51,547 nt of DNA from Clostridia bacterium BRH_c25 (GTDB lineage Bacteria > Bacillota_A > Clostridia > Lutisporales > Lutisporaceae). Shown in pieces: positions 19,178 to 27,176 of this stretch. The stretch is from contig LOES01000253.1 of the NCBI GenBank assembly GCA_001515955.1, positions 1 to 51,547 on the forward strand, read 5' to 3'. Position 1 is the first letter of the stretch, and every line of letters begins with the position of its first letter. Made by a program: the position numbers and the translations under genes. The notes below the pieces were generated by a model. That model was not told the DNA's origin and did no database searches. It worked only from the letters and a program-made list of their open reading frames with translations.

Positions 19178-19603
19178 ATGCAGACATATGATACAATACT
19201 GAGGACCAGGTATGGCGAAACTGACCAGATGGGGATAATCTACCACCCCAATTATTATATTTATTTTGAAATGGGCAGGACTGAGTTTCTACGTGAGACT
19301 GCCGGCATGTCATATAAGGAAATGGAGGATGTGGGAGTAATGCTTCCGCTGACTGAAACCCACTGCAAATACCGCACACCTGCAAAATATGACGATGAGC
19401 TTGTTATAAGGACTTCAATCAAGGAAATAACTGTTGCAAGAATAGCTTTTACATACCAACTATTGAGAAATGCAGACGGAGTCATACTTGCTGAAGGAGA
19501 AACAGTACATGCCTTTACAAACAAGCAGGGCAAACCGGTAAACCTTAAAAAAGCAAACAGGGAGCTTTATGAAATGTTCAATAGCCTGACCGATAACAAT
19601 TGA
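19178..19603 (+). CDS. Hotdog-fold acyl-CoA thioesterase, YbgC/4-hydroxybenzoyl-CoA type
   Basis: The 141-residue protein has the signature YGETDQMGIIYHPNYYIYFE, which includes the catalytic Asp of the 4-hydroxybenzoyl-CoA thioesterase/YbgC group, and EMGRTEFLR after it. Such enzymes hydrolyse acyl-CoA thioesters; the natural substrate is usually unknown. The ATG follows AGGAGG. The gene lies between the pyk terminator and the sigma-54 regulator and could be independent of both. Confidence 0.85.
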   Translation: MQTYDTILRTRYGETDQMGIIYHPNYYIYFEMGRTEFLRETAGMSYKEMEDVGVMLPLTETHCKYRTPAKYDDELVIRTSIKEITVARIAFTYQLLRNADGVILAEGETVHAFTNKQGKPVNLKKANRELYEMFNSLTDNN

Positions 19604-19656
19604 CAGCTTGGTTATTGGATATCATGCAGTAGACATTATTGATGGGAGGGATTTAT

Positions 19657-21063
19657 ATGGAGCATGTAAATACAAATATTCCTGCTATTGAAATGGAAGA
19701 GTGGGAATTAGTGCTGGATTCAACCCAGGATGCCATTTTTATCGATGACAAGTACGGGAATACTCAATGGATCAATAAAGCTTGCGAGCTTCTTTATGAA
19801 GTAAAAAGAGAGGATATTATAGGCAAGAGTATAGATGAACTGGAAAAGGGAGGCATTTTTTCTCCTTCGGTAGCAAAGCTGGTTTTCAAGAATAAGGAGC
19901 AGGCTACTATATTACACAGCAACAAGTCGGGGAAAAAGATACTTACCACAGGAACACCGATACTCGATAACAACGGAAATATTTATAAAGTAATCAGTAC
20001 CTCCCGGGATATCACCGAATTAGTGTATCTGAGAAACCAACTGGAGGATATTCAAAACAAGTTAGGGGAACTAAGGGAAGAGCAGCTTGAAAACATAGGC
20101 AATCTCATTATTAAAAGCGAGAAGATGCAGGAAGTGGCATACTTGGCCAAAAGACTGGCGCACATAGATTCAACTGTTCTTATTACAGGAGAATCCGGCG
20201 TTGGTAAAGGGGAAATCGCCAAGTTCATACATATGTCGGGGGACAGAAAGGATATGCCCTTTGTGAAGGTGAACTGCGGAGCTATACCTGAAGCCTTGCT
20301 GGAATCCGAGCTGTTCGGATATGAGTATGGAGCTTTTACCGGATCAAAAAAGCAAGGCAAGATCGGCTTGTTCGAATTGGCTCAACACGGTACGATTTTT
20401 CTTGATGAGATAAGTGAGCTGCCCCTTAACCTTCAGGTTAAAATTCTGCATGTTATTCAGGACAGGGAATTCAAGCTGGTCGGAGGACTGAAGAGTATAA
20501 ATATTGACGTCAGGATCATAGCAGCAACAAACCGTGACTTGATGACAATGGTGAAAGAGAAGAAATTCAGGGAGGATTTGTACTACCGGCTGAATGTTGT
20601 ACCTATTCATATACTTGCTTTAAGAGAGCGGACCGAGGATATCATCCCGCTAATATCTTACTTCATGGAAAAATATAATAAAAAGTTCGGCGTAGAAAAA
20701 AGAATGGATCCCAACACACTGGCATTATTGATCAAGTACTCATGGCCCGGAAATGTCCGTGAGCTTGAAAATATCATTGAAAGATTGATTATAATTACTC
20801 AGAGGGATACAATCCTGCCTCAGAATCTTCCTAATTTTATTTTAGACAAGATAGACAGTTCAACGGATATAGCTATCCCGTCATCACTGAATCTGAAGGA
20901 TGCAATAGAGGAGCTGGAGAAGCGGATTATAATGAATGCCCTGAAGAAGCACAAGACCACCAGAGAAGTGGCCAAGGCTCTAAAAGTAAGCCAGCCTACA
21001 ATTGTGAGAAAAATGAGTAAGTATAGTGTTTGCGATTTTAAATTGGATCAGTATGATACATAA
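19657..21063 (+). CDS. Sigma-54-dependent activator with PAS, AAA+ and HTH domains
   Basis: This is an enhancer-binding protein that opens sigma-54 promoters. A PAS sensor domain occupies about residues 10-125, followed by a coiled-coil linker. The AAA+ domain has Walker A GESGVGKG (178-185), the sigma-54-contacting loop as GAFTGS (225-230; most members have GAFTGA), Walker B TIFLDEISE and the arginine-finger region REDLYYRLNVVPI. A C-terminal TyrR-like HTH (TREVAKALKVSQPTIVRKMS) follows. The ATG at 19657 follows GGGAGGG with correct spacing, giving 468 residues. Its 3' end carries one of the proposed binding dyads, and the genes downstream have sigma-54 promoters, so it very probably controls them. 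The signal sensed is unknown. Confidence 0.93.
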   Translation: MEHVNTNIPAIEMEEWELVLDSTQDAIFIDDKYGNTQWINKACELLYEVKREDIIGKSIDELEKGGIFSPSVAKLVFKNKEQATILHSNKSGKKILTTGTPILDNNGNIYKVISTSRDITELVYLRNQLEDIQNKLGELREEQLENIGNLIIKSEKMQEVAYLAKRLAHIDSTVLITGESGVGKGEIAKFIHMSGDRKDMPFVKVNCGAIPEALLESELFGYEYGAFTGSKKQGKIGLFELAQHGTIFLDEISELPLNLQVKILHVIQDREFKLVGGLKSINIDVRIIAATNRDLMTMVKEKKFREDLYYRLNVVPIHILALRERTEDIIPLISYFMEKYNKKFGVEKRMDPNTLALLIKYSWPGNVRELENIIERLIIITQRDTILPQNLPNFILDKIDSSTDIAIPSSLNLKDAIEELEKRIIMNALKKHKTTREVAKALKVSQPTIVRKMSKYSVCDFKLDQYDT

Positions 21064-21072
21064 ACGAATCAA
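21053..21072. promoter_or_regulatory. Proposed activator-binding dyad 1
   Basis: ATGAT-N10-ATCAA overlaps the stop codon of the regulator and lies about 120 bp upstream of the -24 element at 21193, a normal enhancer distance. The same dyad with the same 10-bp spacing occurs twice before the second sigma-54 promoter. Confidence 0.6.
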
Positions 21073-21128
21073 ATATAATGATTAGACTCGAGAAGCTACA
21101 AGGTTTTTTCTGATAAAAGTGAAGCAGC

Positions 21129-21159
21129 CCCCGCAAGGAATTGCGGGGTTCATTTTTTT
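21129..21159 (+). terminator. Terminator of the regulator gene
   Basis: A perfect 8-bp stem CCCCGCAA (21129-21136) with TTGCGGGG (21141-21148) and GGAA loop is followed closely by seven T residues. It isolates the regulator transcript from the sigma-54 promoter downstream. Confidence 0.9.
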
Positions 21160-21192
21160 ACGGGTATAATTTCTTGTTCTATATTTTTGATT

Positions 21193-21208
21193 TGGCACAG
21201 GAATTGCA
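21193..21208 (+). promoter_or_regulatory. Sigma-54 promoter of the aldehyde dehydrogenase/aminotransferase unit
   Basis: TGGCAC (21193-21198), five bases, TTGCA (21204-21208). The invariant GG and GC are exactly 10 bp apart, a full consensus -24/-12 element, 74 bp before the start codon. Confidence 0.93.
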
Positions 21209-21281
21209 AATTAATTAATCCAAAATCAACCTTGTATGCTTAGAATCATAAAATCAAGCTTGTGTTGAAGGAGGATGTGTA

Positions 21282-22679
21282 ATGAACACAGAAGTAAAGT
21301 TGAACGCCGCTGAATATGTGGCAGGGCTTGTAAAACGGGCCAGGCTGGCACAAGAGTCGGCTGAAAATTATACCCAGGAGCAAGTGGACAAATTGGTTGC
21401 TGCAGTTGTATGGAATATTGTCAAGGATGGACCTGCCCAGGAGATTTCAAAACTGGCTGTAGAAGAATCAGGCATGGGCAACTATGAAGGCAAATACAAC
21501 AAGCTGATGGCTAAGGCAAAGGGAGCCATGCGTGATATGAAAGGGAAGAAATCCGTTGGTATAATTGAGGTAGATGAAGAAAAGCAAATAGTAAAAATAG
21601 CAAAACCTGTGGGGGTCATTGGTGCGCTCTGCCCCTGTACAAATCCCGAAGCAACACCTACTGTCAAGATTTCTCATGGGCTTAAGGGAAGGAATGCCAT
21701 TATACTTGCGCCCCATCCCCGTACAAAAAAGACTAATGCATTCATAGTAAACATTGTCAGAGAAACACTGAAAAAGTATGGGGCTCCTGAGGATTTGGCA
21801 ATAGGGATTGAAGAGCCTACAATGGAAATCAGCAGCGAACTCATGAAGCAATGTGACTTGATATTGGCTACGGGTGGCGCTGCAATGGTAAAGGCCGCAT
21901 ATTCATCGGGAACACCTGCGTACGGTGTTGGTGCCGGAAATGCTGTGATAGTGGTGGATGAAACTGCAGATTTAAAAGATGCGGCTAATAAAATCATGAG
22001 CAGCAAGACCTTTGACTTTGCAACAAGCTGTTCGGCGGAAAACTCTCTTATTATTCAGGAAGGTATATATGATTCGTTTATTGAGGCGTTGAAGGCTGAA
22101 GGGGGCTATCTGGCTGATGGCAAGGAAAAAGCAAAGCTTCAGGATGCCATGTGGGTCGATGGACATTTAAGCGCCAAAATCATAGCGCAGTCCGCCAAAA
22201 CCATTGCTGATGTAGCAGGTATTGAGATACCTGATGACAGAAAGTTCATAATGGTTGAGGAAACAGGTGTTGGAGCGGATTACCCATTCTCCGGCGAAAA
22301 GCTTTCTGTTGTTGTAGCATTATACAAATATGATACCTTTGAAAAAGCTGTAAATATGGTAAACGAAATTACCAGATATCAAGGTATGGGACATTCCTGC
22401 GGGATACACTCTTTCAATGAGGAGCATATAATGGAGCTTGCCCACAAAACAAAGGTAAGCCGCATGAATGTACGTCAGGGCCATGCTCTTGCCAATACAG
22501 GGAATTGGTTCAACGGACTGCCATTTACAACAAGTCTTGGCTGTGGTTCTTGGGGGGGCAATATTGCTTCAGAGAATATCACATGGAAGCATCTTATAAA
22601 CACGACTTGGGTATCAAGACCCTTCCCGCCTGTCAAGCCAACTGATGAAGAGCTGTTTGGGGATGTAATGAATGATTGA
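21282..22679 (+). CDS. CoA-acylating aldehyde dehydrogenase, sulfoacetaldehyde dehydrogenase-like
   Basis: The 465-residue protein belongs to the aldehyde dehydrogenase group that oxidises an aldehyde to an acyl-CoA with NAD(P) and coenzyme A. Conserved segments include PVGVIGALCPCTNPEATP, ATGGAAMVKAAYSSG with GVGAGNAVIVVD, and the catalytic Cys250 in FATSCSAENS. Overall it recalls acylating sulfoacetaldehyde dehydrogenase more than EutE/PduP or MmsA. Its partner is an aminotransferase in the same unit, and the regulon degrades pyrimidines, so the likely substrate is malonate semialdehyde made from beta-alanine, giving malonyl-CoA. That substrate is inference; sulfoacetaldehyde from taurine is the main alternative. 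The ATG follows AAGGAGG. Confidence 0.82.
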   Translation: MNTEVKLNAAEYVAGLVKRARLAQESAENYTQEQVDKLVAAVVWNIVKDGPAQEISKLAVEESGMGNYEGKYNKLMAKAKGAMRDMKGKKSVGIIEVDEEKQIVKIAKPVGVIGALCPCTNPEATPTVKISHGLKGRNAIILAPHPRTKKTNAFIVNIVRETLKKYGAPEDLAIGIEEPTMEISSELMKQCDLILATGGAAMVKAAYSSGTPAYGVGAGNAVIVVDETADLKDAANKIMSSKTFDFATSCSAENSLIIQEGIYDSFIEALKAEGGYLADGKEKAKLQDAMWVDGHLSAKIIAQSAKTIADVAGIEIPDDRKFIMVEETGVGADYPFSGEKLSVVVALYKYDTFEKAVNMVNEITRYQGMGHSCGIHSFNEEHIMELAHKTKVSRMNVRQGHALANTGNWFNGLPFTTSLGCGSWGGNIASENITWKHLINTTWVSRPFPPVKPTDEELFGDVMND

Positions 22680-22707
22680 GATGATTATTTAATGGGAGGA
22701 GAAAAAA

Positions 22708-24051
22708 ATGTCTGAGAATGTTATGGATTATGGTAAAAAAATAAAGAGCGAGGACCTGTCATATAATCTTCATTCCTGGAGTGCTCAGGGGGCTTTGAAC
22801 CCGATTGTTGTTACAAAGGCTGAAGGAATATATTTCTGGGATGCCGATGGGAAAAGATATATGGATATGTCCTCCCAATTGGTCAATCTGAATATAGGCC
22901 ATAGCAACAGGAAGGTTATTGAAGCAATTAAGGAGCAGGCTGACAAAATGCCCTTTATGGGACCTCCCTTTGCCTTTGATGTAAAATCGGAGGCTGCAAG
23001 AAAGATAATAGAAGTAAGTCCGGACAACATGGGGAAGGTATTCTTCACAAATGCCGGAGCGGAAGCAAATGAGAATGCAATCAAGATTGCCAGGATGTTT
23101 ACAGGCAAATATAAGGTATTTTCAAGATACCGCTCATATCATGGCGCTTCCTATGGAGCTGCAAATCTCACCGGAGAGCAAAGGCGATTCCCCAGTGAGC
23201 CTGGGATAGCGGGTTTTGTCAAATTCTTTGACCCATACCTGTATAGAGCTCCCTTCTCCTTTAAGGATGACAGGGAGGCTGCCAATTATTATATAAGCCA
23301 GCTAAGGGAGCAGATATTATATGAAGGACCGGAGCATATTGCTGCGATATTCCTGGAGACGGTTACCGGAAGCAATGGCATTATAATACCCCCTGACGGG
23401 TATTTACAGGGGGTAAGAGAGCTCTGCGATGAGTTTGGCATTGTAATGGTATGTGATGAGGTCATGGCCGGTTGGGGAAGAACAGGTGAATGGTTTGCTG
23501 TTAACCATTGGAAGGTCAAACCGGATCTCATAACCTTTGCAAAGGGTTCTACCTGCGGATATGTTCCATTGGGCGGAGTTATTGTCAGTAAGGAAATTAC
23601 AAAGCATTTCGATGACAATATGTTCTGGTGCGGTCTTACCTACAACGGGCATCCGCTAGGCTGTGCAGCTGCATGTGCTACCATAGATGTATATAAAGAA
23701 GAAAAACTGATAGAGAATTCTAAGAATATGGGCAAGGTTCTGGGTAAAATACTCGAGAATCTGAAGGAAAAGCACCCTTGTGTTGGAGATGTACGCTATA
23801 TCGGGTTGTTTTCCGGAATAGAGCTGGTTAAGGATAAAGCTGCTAGAACACCACTGGTGGATTATGGCAAGGACCCGGGCAAGATTATGAAAAAAATAGT
23901 GGGTATGCTGGTAAGTGAGGGATTCTGGACATATAGTCATGAAAACATTTTAATAATAGCTCCCCCGCTGATTATCACAGAAGAACAGCTGCATGAAGCA
24001 ATGGTGATAATGGACAAAGTTCTGGATTTTGTAGATAGTATGATTAAATAA
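22708..24051 (+). CDS. Class III PLP aminotransferase, omega-amino acid type
   Basis: The 447-residue enzyme has the class III pattern: FFTNAGAEANENAIKIAR, YRSYHGASYG, CDEVMAGWGRTGEWFA, and PLP-binding Lys279 in TFAKGSTCGYVPLGG. Enzymes of this look use beta-alanine, taurine or 4-aminobutyrate as donor with pyruvate or 2-oxoglutarate as acceptor. Together with the acylating dehydrogenase 28 bp upstream it would turn an omega-amino acid into a semialdehyde and then an acyl-CoA. Beta-alanine is the expected product of the neighbouring uracil pathway and so the favoured donor; 3-aminoisobutyrate from thymine is also possible. The exact donor cannot be read from the sequence. Confidence 0.87.
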   Translation: MSENVMDYGKKIKSEDLSYNLHSWSAQGALNPIVVTKAEGIYFWDADGKRYMDMSSQLVNLNIGHSNRKVIEAIKEQADKMPFMGPPFAFDVKSEAARKIIEVSPDNMGKVFFTNAGAEANENAIKIARMFTGKYKVFSRYRSYHGASYGAANLTGEQRRFPSEPGIAGFVKFFDPYLYRAPFSFKDDREAANYYISQLREQILYEGPEHIAAIFLETVTGSNGIIIPPDGYLQGVRELCDEFGIVMVCDEVMAGWGRTGEWFAVNHWKVKPDLITFAKGSTCGYVPLGGVIVSKEITKHFDDNMFWCGLTYNGHPLGCAAACATIDVYKEEKLIENSKNMGKVLGKILENLKEKHPCVGDVRYIGLFSGIELVKDKAARTPLVDYGKDPGKIMKKIVGMLVSEGFWTYSHENILIIAPPLIITEEQLHEAMVIMDKVLDFVDSMIK

Positions 24052-24092
24052 TCAGTACACAATTATATAATGGCTTTAGTGCGAAACATATA

Positions 24093-24130
24093 GTACCTCA
24101 CTTTTGCAAAATTAGAGAGGTGCTATTTTG
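24093..24130 (+). terminator. Probable terminator after the aminotransferase gene
   Basis: GTACCTC (24093-24099) pairs with GAGGTGC (24117-24123) with one G-T pair and is followed by TATTTTG. It ends the first sigma-54 unit. Confidence 0.6.
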
Positions 24131-24151
24131 TTTAAAAGTGTATTATGCAAG

Positions 24152-24201
24152 TTGATAATTCTATAAATCAAAAGATTCATTAATGAATCAAATTGGTTGA
24201 T
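24152..24201. promoter_or_regulatory. Proposed activator-binding dyads 2, distal cluster
   Basis: TTGAT-N10-ATCAA (24152-24171) is followed directly by the perfect 16-bp palindrome GATTCATTAATGAATC (24174-24189), and ATCAA-N5-TTGAT lies at 24187-24201. The cluster is 150-200 bp upstream of the -24 element at 24351. AATGAATCAAATT at 24182 recurs 90 bp downstream. Confidence 0.6.
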
Positions 24202-24261
24202 GACTTGCAGGGACACCCACACTGAAAAGATAGAGGATTATTAAAGTTTTAACAAAGTATG

Positions 24262-24281
24262 TTGATACAACAATGAATCAA
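24262..24281. promoter_or_regulatory. Proposed activator-binding dyad 3, proximal
   Basis: TTGAT-N10-ATCAA again, with identical spacing, 70 bp upstream of the -24 element. It overlaps the second copy of AATGAATCAAATT (24272-24284). Confidence 0.6.
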
Positions 24282-24350
24282 ATTTTGCAACTGGACCATA
24301 AGTTACAATTCAAATCGTGGAAATAAGCTGATTCTTTTATTAAGACATAT

Positions 24351-24366
24351 TGGCATAATAATTGCT
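24351..24366 (+). promoter_or_regulatory. Sigma-54 promoter of the pyrimidine catabolic operon
   Basis: TGGCAT (24351-24356), five bases, TTGCT (24362-24366). The GG and GC are 10 bp apart as required. It lies 120 bp before the first gene of the unit. The 434-bp gap 24052-24485 otherwise holds only the terminator and dyads described. Confidence 0.87.
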
Positions 24367-24485
24367 TTTATACAAAGTTGACAAACTTTTTGGAGTATTT
24401 ATTAAATTTAGAAAGTTATAAAAATTGCATGAAAGTTGTCGAATAATGCAGAAATGAATCGTATATAAAAGGGAGTGTGAGAAAA

Positions 24486-25712
24486 ATGTTGAGTTGCGAC
24501 AAAGAAAGGCTGCAAGAAAAGCTCCTTGCTTTTAGCAAATATGGTGATACCGGAAGAGGTGGAATAACAAGACTGTCCTTATCAGAACCAAACTTACAGG
24601 CAAGGGCAGAATTCTGCAAAAGAATGAAAGCACTGGGCGCAGATATCGTAACAGATGATATGGCGAATGTCTACGCGACGATTAAAGGTGAAGAAGATCT
24701 TCCTGCTATTTCAATGGGATCACACTGCGACTCAGTAATACAGGGAGGGAACTACGATGGCATTTTAGGTGTATTGACCGCAATGGAAGCAGCTGAAACT
24801 ATCGTTACAGAGAAGATTCCGCACCGCCATCCAATCACAGTTGTGATCTGGACCAATGAAGAAGGGGCTCGTTTCGACCCTGCCATGATGTCATCGGGTG
24901 TTATTACCGGTAAATTTGATAAGGCCAGGATGCTGGCTTCAAAGGATAAGGAAGGAATAACCTTTAGTGAAGCACTGGATGCAAGCGGATACAAGGGTGA
25001 TGAGAAGAACAGAATGAACCCCAAGGACTATGTGGCCTTTGTTGAGCTGCACATTGAGCAGGGTCCGGTGCTTGAAGCTGCAAAAATGGATATCGGTGTT
25101 GTAGAAGGTGTTGTTGGAATGGTCAATTATGAATTTGAATTTATCGGCCAGGCTGGCCATGCCGGATCAGTTCCGCAGAAAATGAGACAGGATGCTCTAT
25201 TAGCAGCTTCCGAGGCTATTCAATATCTGCATAGAGAGCTTGACAGGCTTGACGGTAAGCTAGTGTATACTACGGGTAGAATCAATTGCTCACCAAATAT
25301 ACATACAATTATTCCTGATCATGTTAAGTTTACCCTGGATGCAAGACATCAGGATCCCGAAGTAATAAAGCAGGTTGTCAAGGTTATTGAAAACATCCCC
25401 GAAGAACTTGCAAAGTGTAAGGTCAGCTACAAGGAATTGTGGTCACGCAAGACTGTTTCCTTCAATAAAGAAATGGTTGATTTCGTTGAAAAGAGTGCAA
25501 AAAAATATGGCTACGCCTGTATGAGAATGTACAGTGGTCCTGGACACGATGCTCAGTATGTAGCTGATATGCTGCCTGCATCTTTTATATTTGTTCCAAG
25601 TATTGGCGGACACAGCCATTGCGAAATAGAGAAAACACCATTTGAGAATTGTTGGAAGGGAGCTAACGTATTACTGCAGACAATCCTGGATATTGACAAA
25701 AATAAAGCTTAA
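24486..25712 (+). CDS. M20 family N-carbamoyl amidohydrolase, probable beta-ureidopropionase
   Basis: The enzyme probably hydrolyses N-carbamoyl-beta-alanine to beta-alanine, CO2 and ammonia, the third step of reductive uracil breakdown. Metal-site motifs of the hydantoinase/carbamoylase group are all present: H80 in GSHCDSV, D91 in NYDGILG, E125-E126 in TNEEGARF, ELHIEQGP, and the final GGHSHCE. The dimerisation-domain QAGHAGSVP motif is also there. L-carbamoylase and allantoate amidohydrolase are close relatives and remain possible, but PreTA and hydantoinase in the same unit favour this role. The ATG at 24486 is chosen; the GTG at 24477 touches the GGGAG site. Length is 408 residues. Confidence 0.85.
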   Translation: MLSCDKERLQEKLLAFSKYGDTGRGGITRLSLSEPNLQARAEFCKRMKALGADIVTDDMANVYATIKGEEDLPAISMGSHCDSVIQGGNYDGILGVLTAMEAAETIVTEKIPHRHPITVVIWTNEEGARFDPAMMSSGVITGKFDKARMLASKDKEGITFSEALDASGYKGDEKNRMNPKDYVAFVELHIEQGPVLEAAKMDIGVVEGVVGMVNYEFEFIGQAGHAGSVPQKMRQDALLAASEAIQYLHRELDRLDGKLVYTTGRINCSPNIHTIIPDHVKFTLDARHQDPEVIKQVVKVIENIPEELAKCKVSYKELWSRKTVSFNKEMVDFVEKSAKKYGYACMRMYSGPGHDAQYVADMLPASFIFVPSIGGHSHCEIEKTPFENCWKGANVLLQTILDIDKNKA

Positions 25713-25726
25713 GGAGTGTTAGAAGG

Positions 25727-27049
25727 ATGGAAACCACAGTATTTCAAAAACTTAATCAGCTTGCTGAAGAATTACAGCCCGAGGTAGTAAAATTCGCTCA
25801 GAAGCTTATACAGACACCTAGTATCAGTGGTACTGAGGGTTCATTAAGCGAATTGCTTCTGGCTGAAATGAAAAAGCTGAGGTATGACGATTACTTCAGG
25901 GATGAGCAGGGTAATATTATCGGTATTGTTAACGGAACAGAAGCAGGTCCTACGATAATGTACAACTCCCACATGGATCACGTTAGCCCTGGGGATCACG
26001 CAAACTGGGAAGGCTATGACCCCTATGGCGGGCTTATTGACACATGTGCAGTGGATAATCAGGACAAAACAGAAAAGGAAATGGCAGAATGCATACATGG
26101 AAGAGCTGCTTCTGATGTAAAAGCAGGGGAAGCCGTACAGATTTATGCAGGTGCGGCACTTATAAAGCTTAGAGAGATGGGGCACAGGTTTAAAGGCAGA
26201 TTTATGTTTACAGGTGTTGTTCAGGAGGAGCCTGCTGAGATGGTAGGTATGATTCACCTGGTTGACAAGACACTTCCTGCAAAGGGGTTGACATATGATG
26301 CGATGGTTTCTTCAGAAGCAACATCATTGAAGCTCTATTGCGGTCATAGAGGCAGAGTTGAGCTGCTGGTGACGGTTTATGGCAGAACATCACACGGAAG
26401 TGCTCCGTGGCTTGGGATAAATGCAATATACAAGGCGATACCATTGATCAACAAGCTGAAGGATGAACTTTATCCGGGGCTTCCTGAGGATGAAGACCTT
26501 GGAAAAGCATCCATTTCATTGAATATTATTGAATGCTCTCCCGGAGCATTATCAATAGTACCGGACAAGTGCATGCTGTCTATAGACAGAAGGCTTATAC
26601 CCGGTGAAACAGCAGAGAGTGCAATTAAAGAGATTCAGGCAATCATCGATGAATTGGCAGCAAAGGATCCTGAGTTCAAGGCTGATGTTAAAGTAAAGAC
26701 TGCAGTGGAGAAATCATATACAGGCATGGATTATGAAGTACAAAAAAATATGAGCCCATGGAAGATTTCCAGAGAGCATGCTTTTGCCAAGGCAGCAGCT
26801 GATGCGCTGGAGGCTGTTGGGCAGCCTGTAAAATATGGACGCTGGGATTTCGGAACAGATGCCAGCAAGACAGCAGGAATTGACAGAAAACCGGCTATAG
26901 GCTATTCGCCCATGCAGGAGCAATATGCACATACGCCTTATGATAAGGTTCGGACTGATTTCATGTTAAAGGCTATAGCCGGGAATGCAGCAATCTTCCT
27001 AATGGCTGCTGAAGCTGGAATTGATGCATTCAAACCATTGGAATGGTAA
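25727..27049 (+). CDS. YgeY-like M20 metallohydrolase
   Basis: This 440-residue M20 hydrolase has the metal-site residues in YNSHMDHVSPGD and VQEEPAEM, a long YGRTSHGSAPWLG segment in the lid domain, and the C-terminal IGYSPMQEQYAHTPYDK. This pattern is that of YgeY, a hydrolase found in E. coli and gut bacteria beside hydantoinase and purine-degradation genes. Its substrate is not firmly known. It follows the carbamoylase by 14 bp with an AAGGAG site and precedes the transporter. A second amidohydrolase in the unit suggests a substrate range wider than uracil, for example hydantoins or other ureido acids. Confidence 0.8.
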   Translation: METTVFQKLNQLAEELQPEVVKFAQKLIQTPSISGTEGSLSELLLAEMKKLRYDDYFRDEQGNIIGIVNGTEAGPTIMYNSHMDHVSPGDHANWEGYDPYGGLIDTCAVDNQDKTEKEMAECIHGRAASDVKAGEAVQIYAGAALIKLREMGHRFKGRFMFTGVVQEEPAEMVGMIHLVDKTLPAKGLTYDAMVSSEATSLKLYCGHRGRVELLVTVYGRTSHGSAPWLGINAIYKAIPLINKLKDELYPGLPEDEDLGKASISLNIIECSPGALSIVPDKCMLSIDRRLIPGETAESAIKEIQAIIDELAAKDPEFKADVKVKTAVEKSYTGMDYEVQKNMSPWKISREHAFAKAAADALEAVGQPVKYGRWDFGTDASKTAGIDRKPAIGYSPMQEQYAHTPYDKVRTDFMLKAIAGNAAIFLMAAEAGIDAFKPLEW

Positions 27050-27176
27050 TTTGGAAGCTTGCGTCAGTATTACAATTTTACAGTAAAGGGGTGAGGCTGG
27101 GTAATCATAAGCCGTTGTAGGCGTTCCTAAGATATCTGGATTTATAGTTCCATATTATTAACGGAGGTGTAAACAT

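Noticed and set aside
21282..24051. Taurine degradation operon
   Set aside because: The dehydrogenase resembles a sulfoacetaldehyde enzyme, but no isethionate lyase, sulfite or phosphotransacetylase gene is present and regulation ties the pair to pyrimidine genes. Kept as an alternative only.
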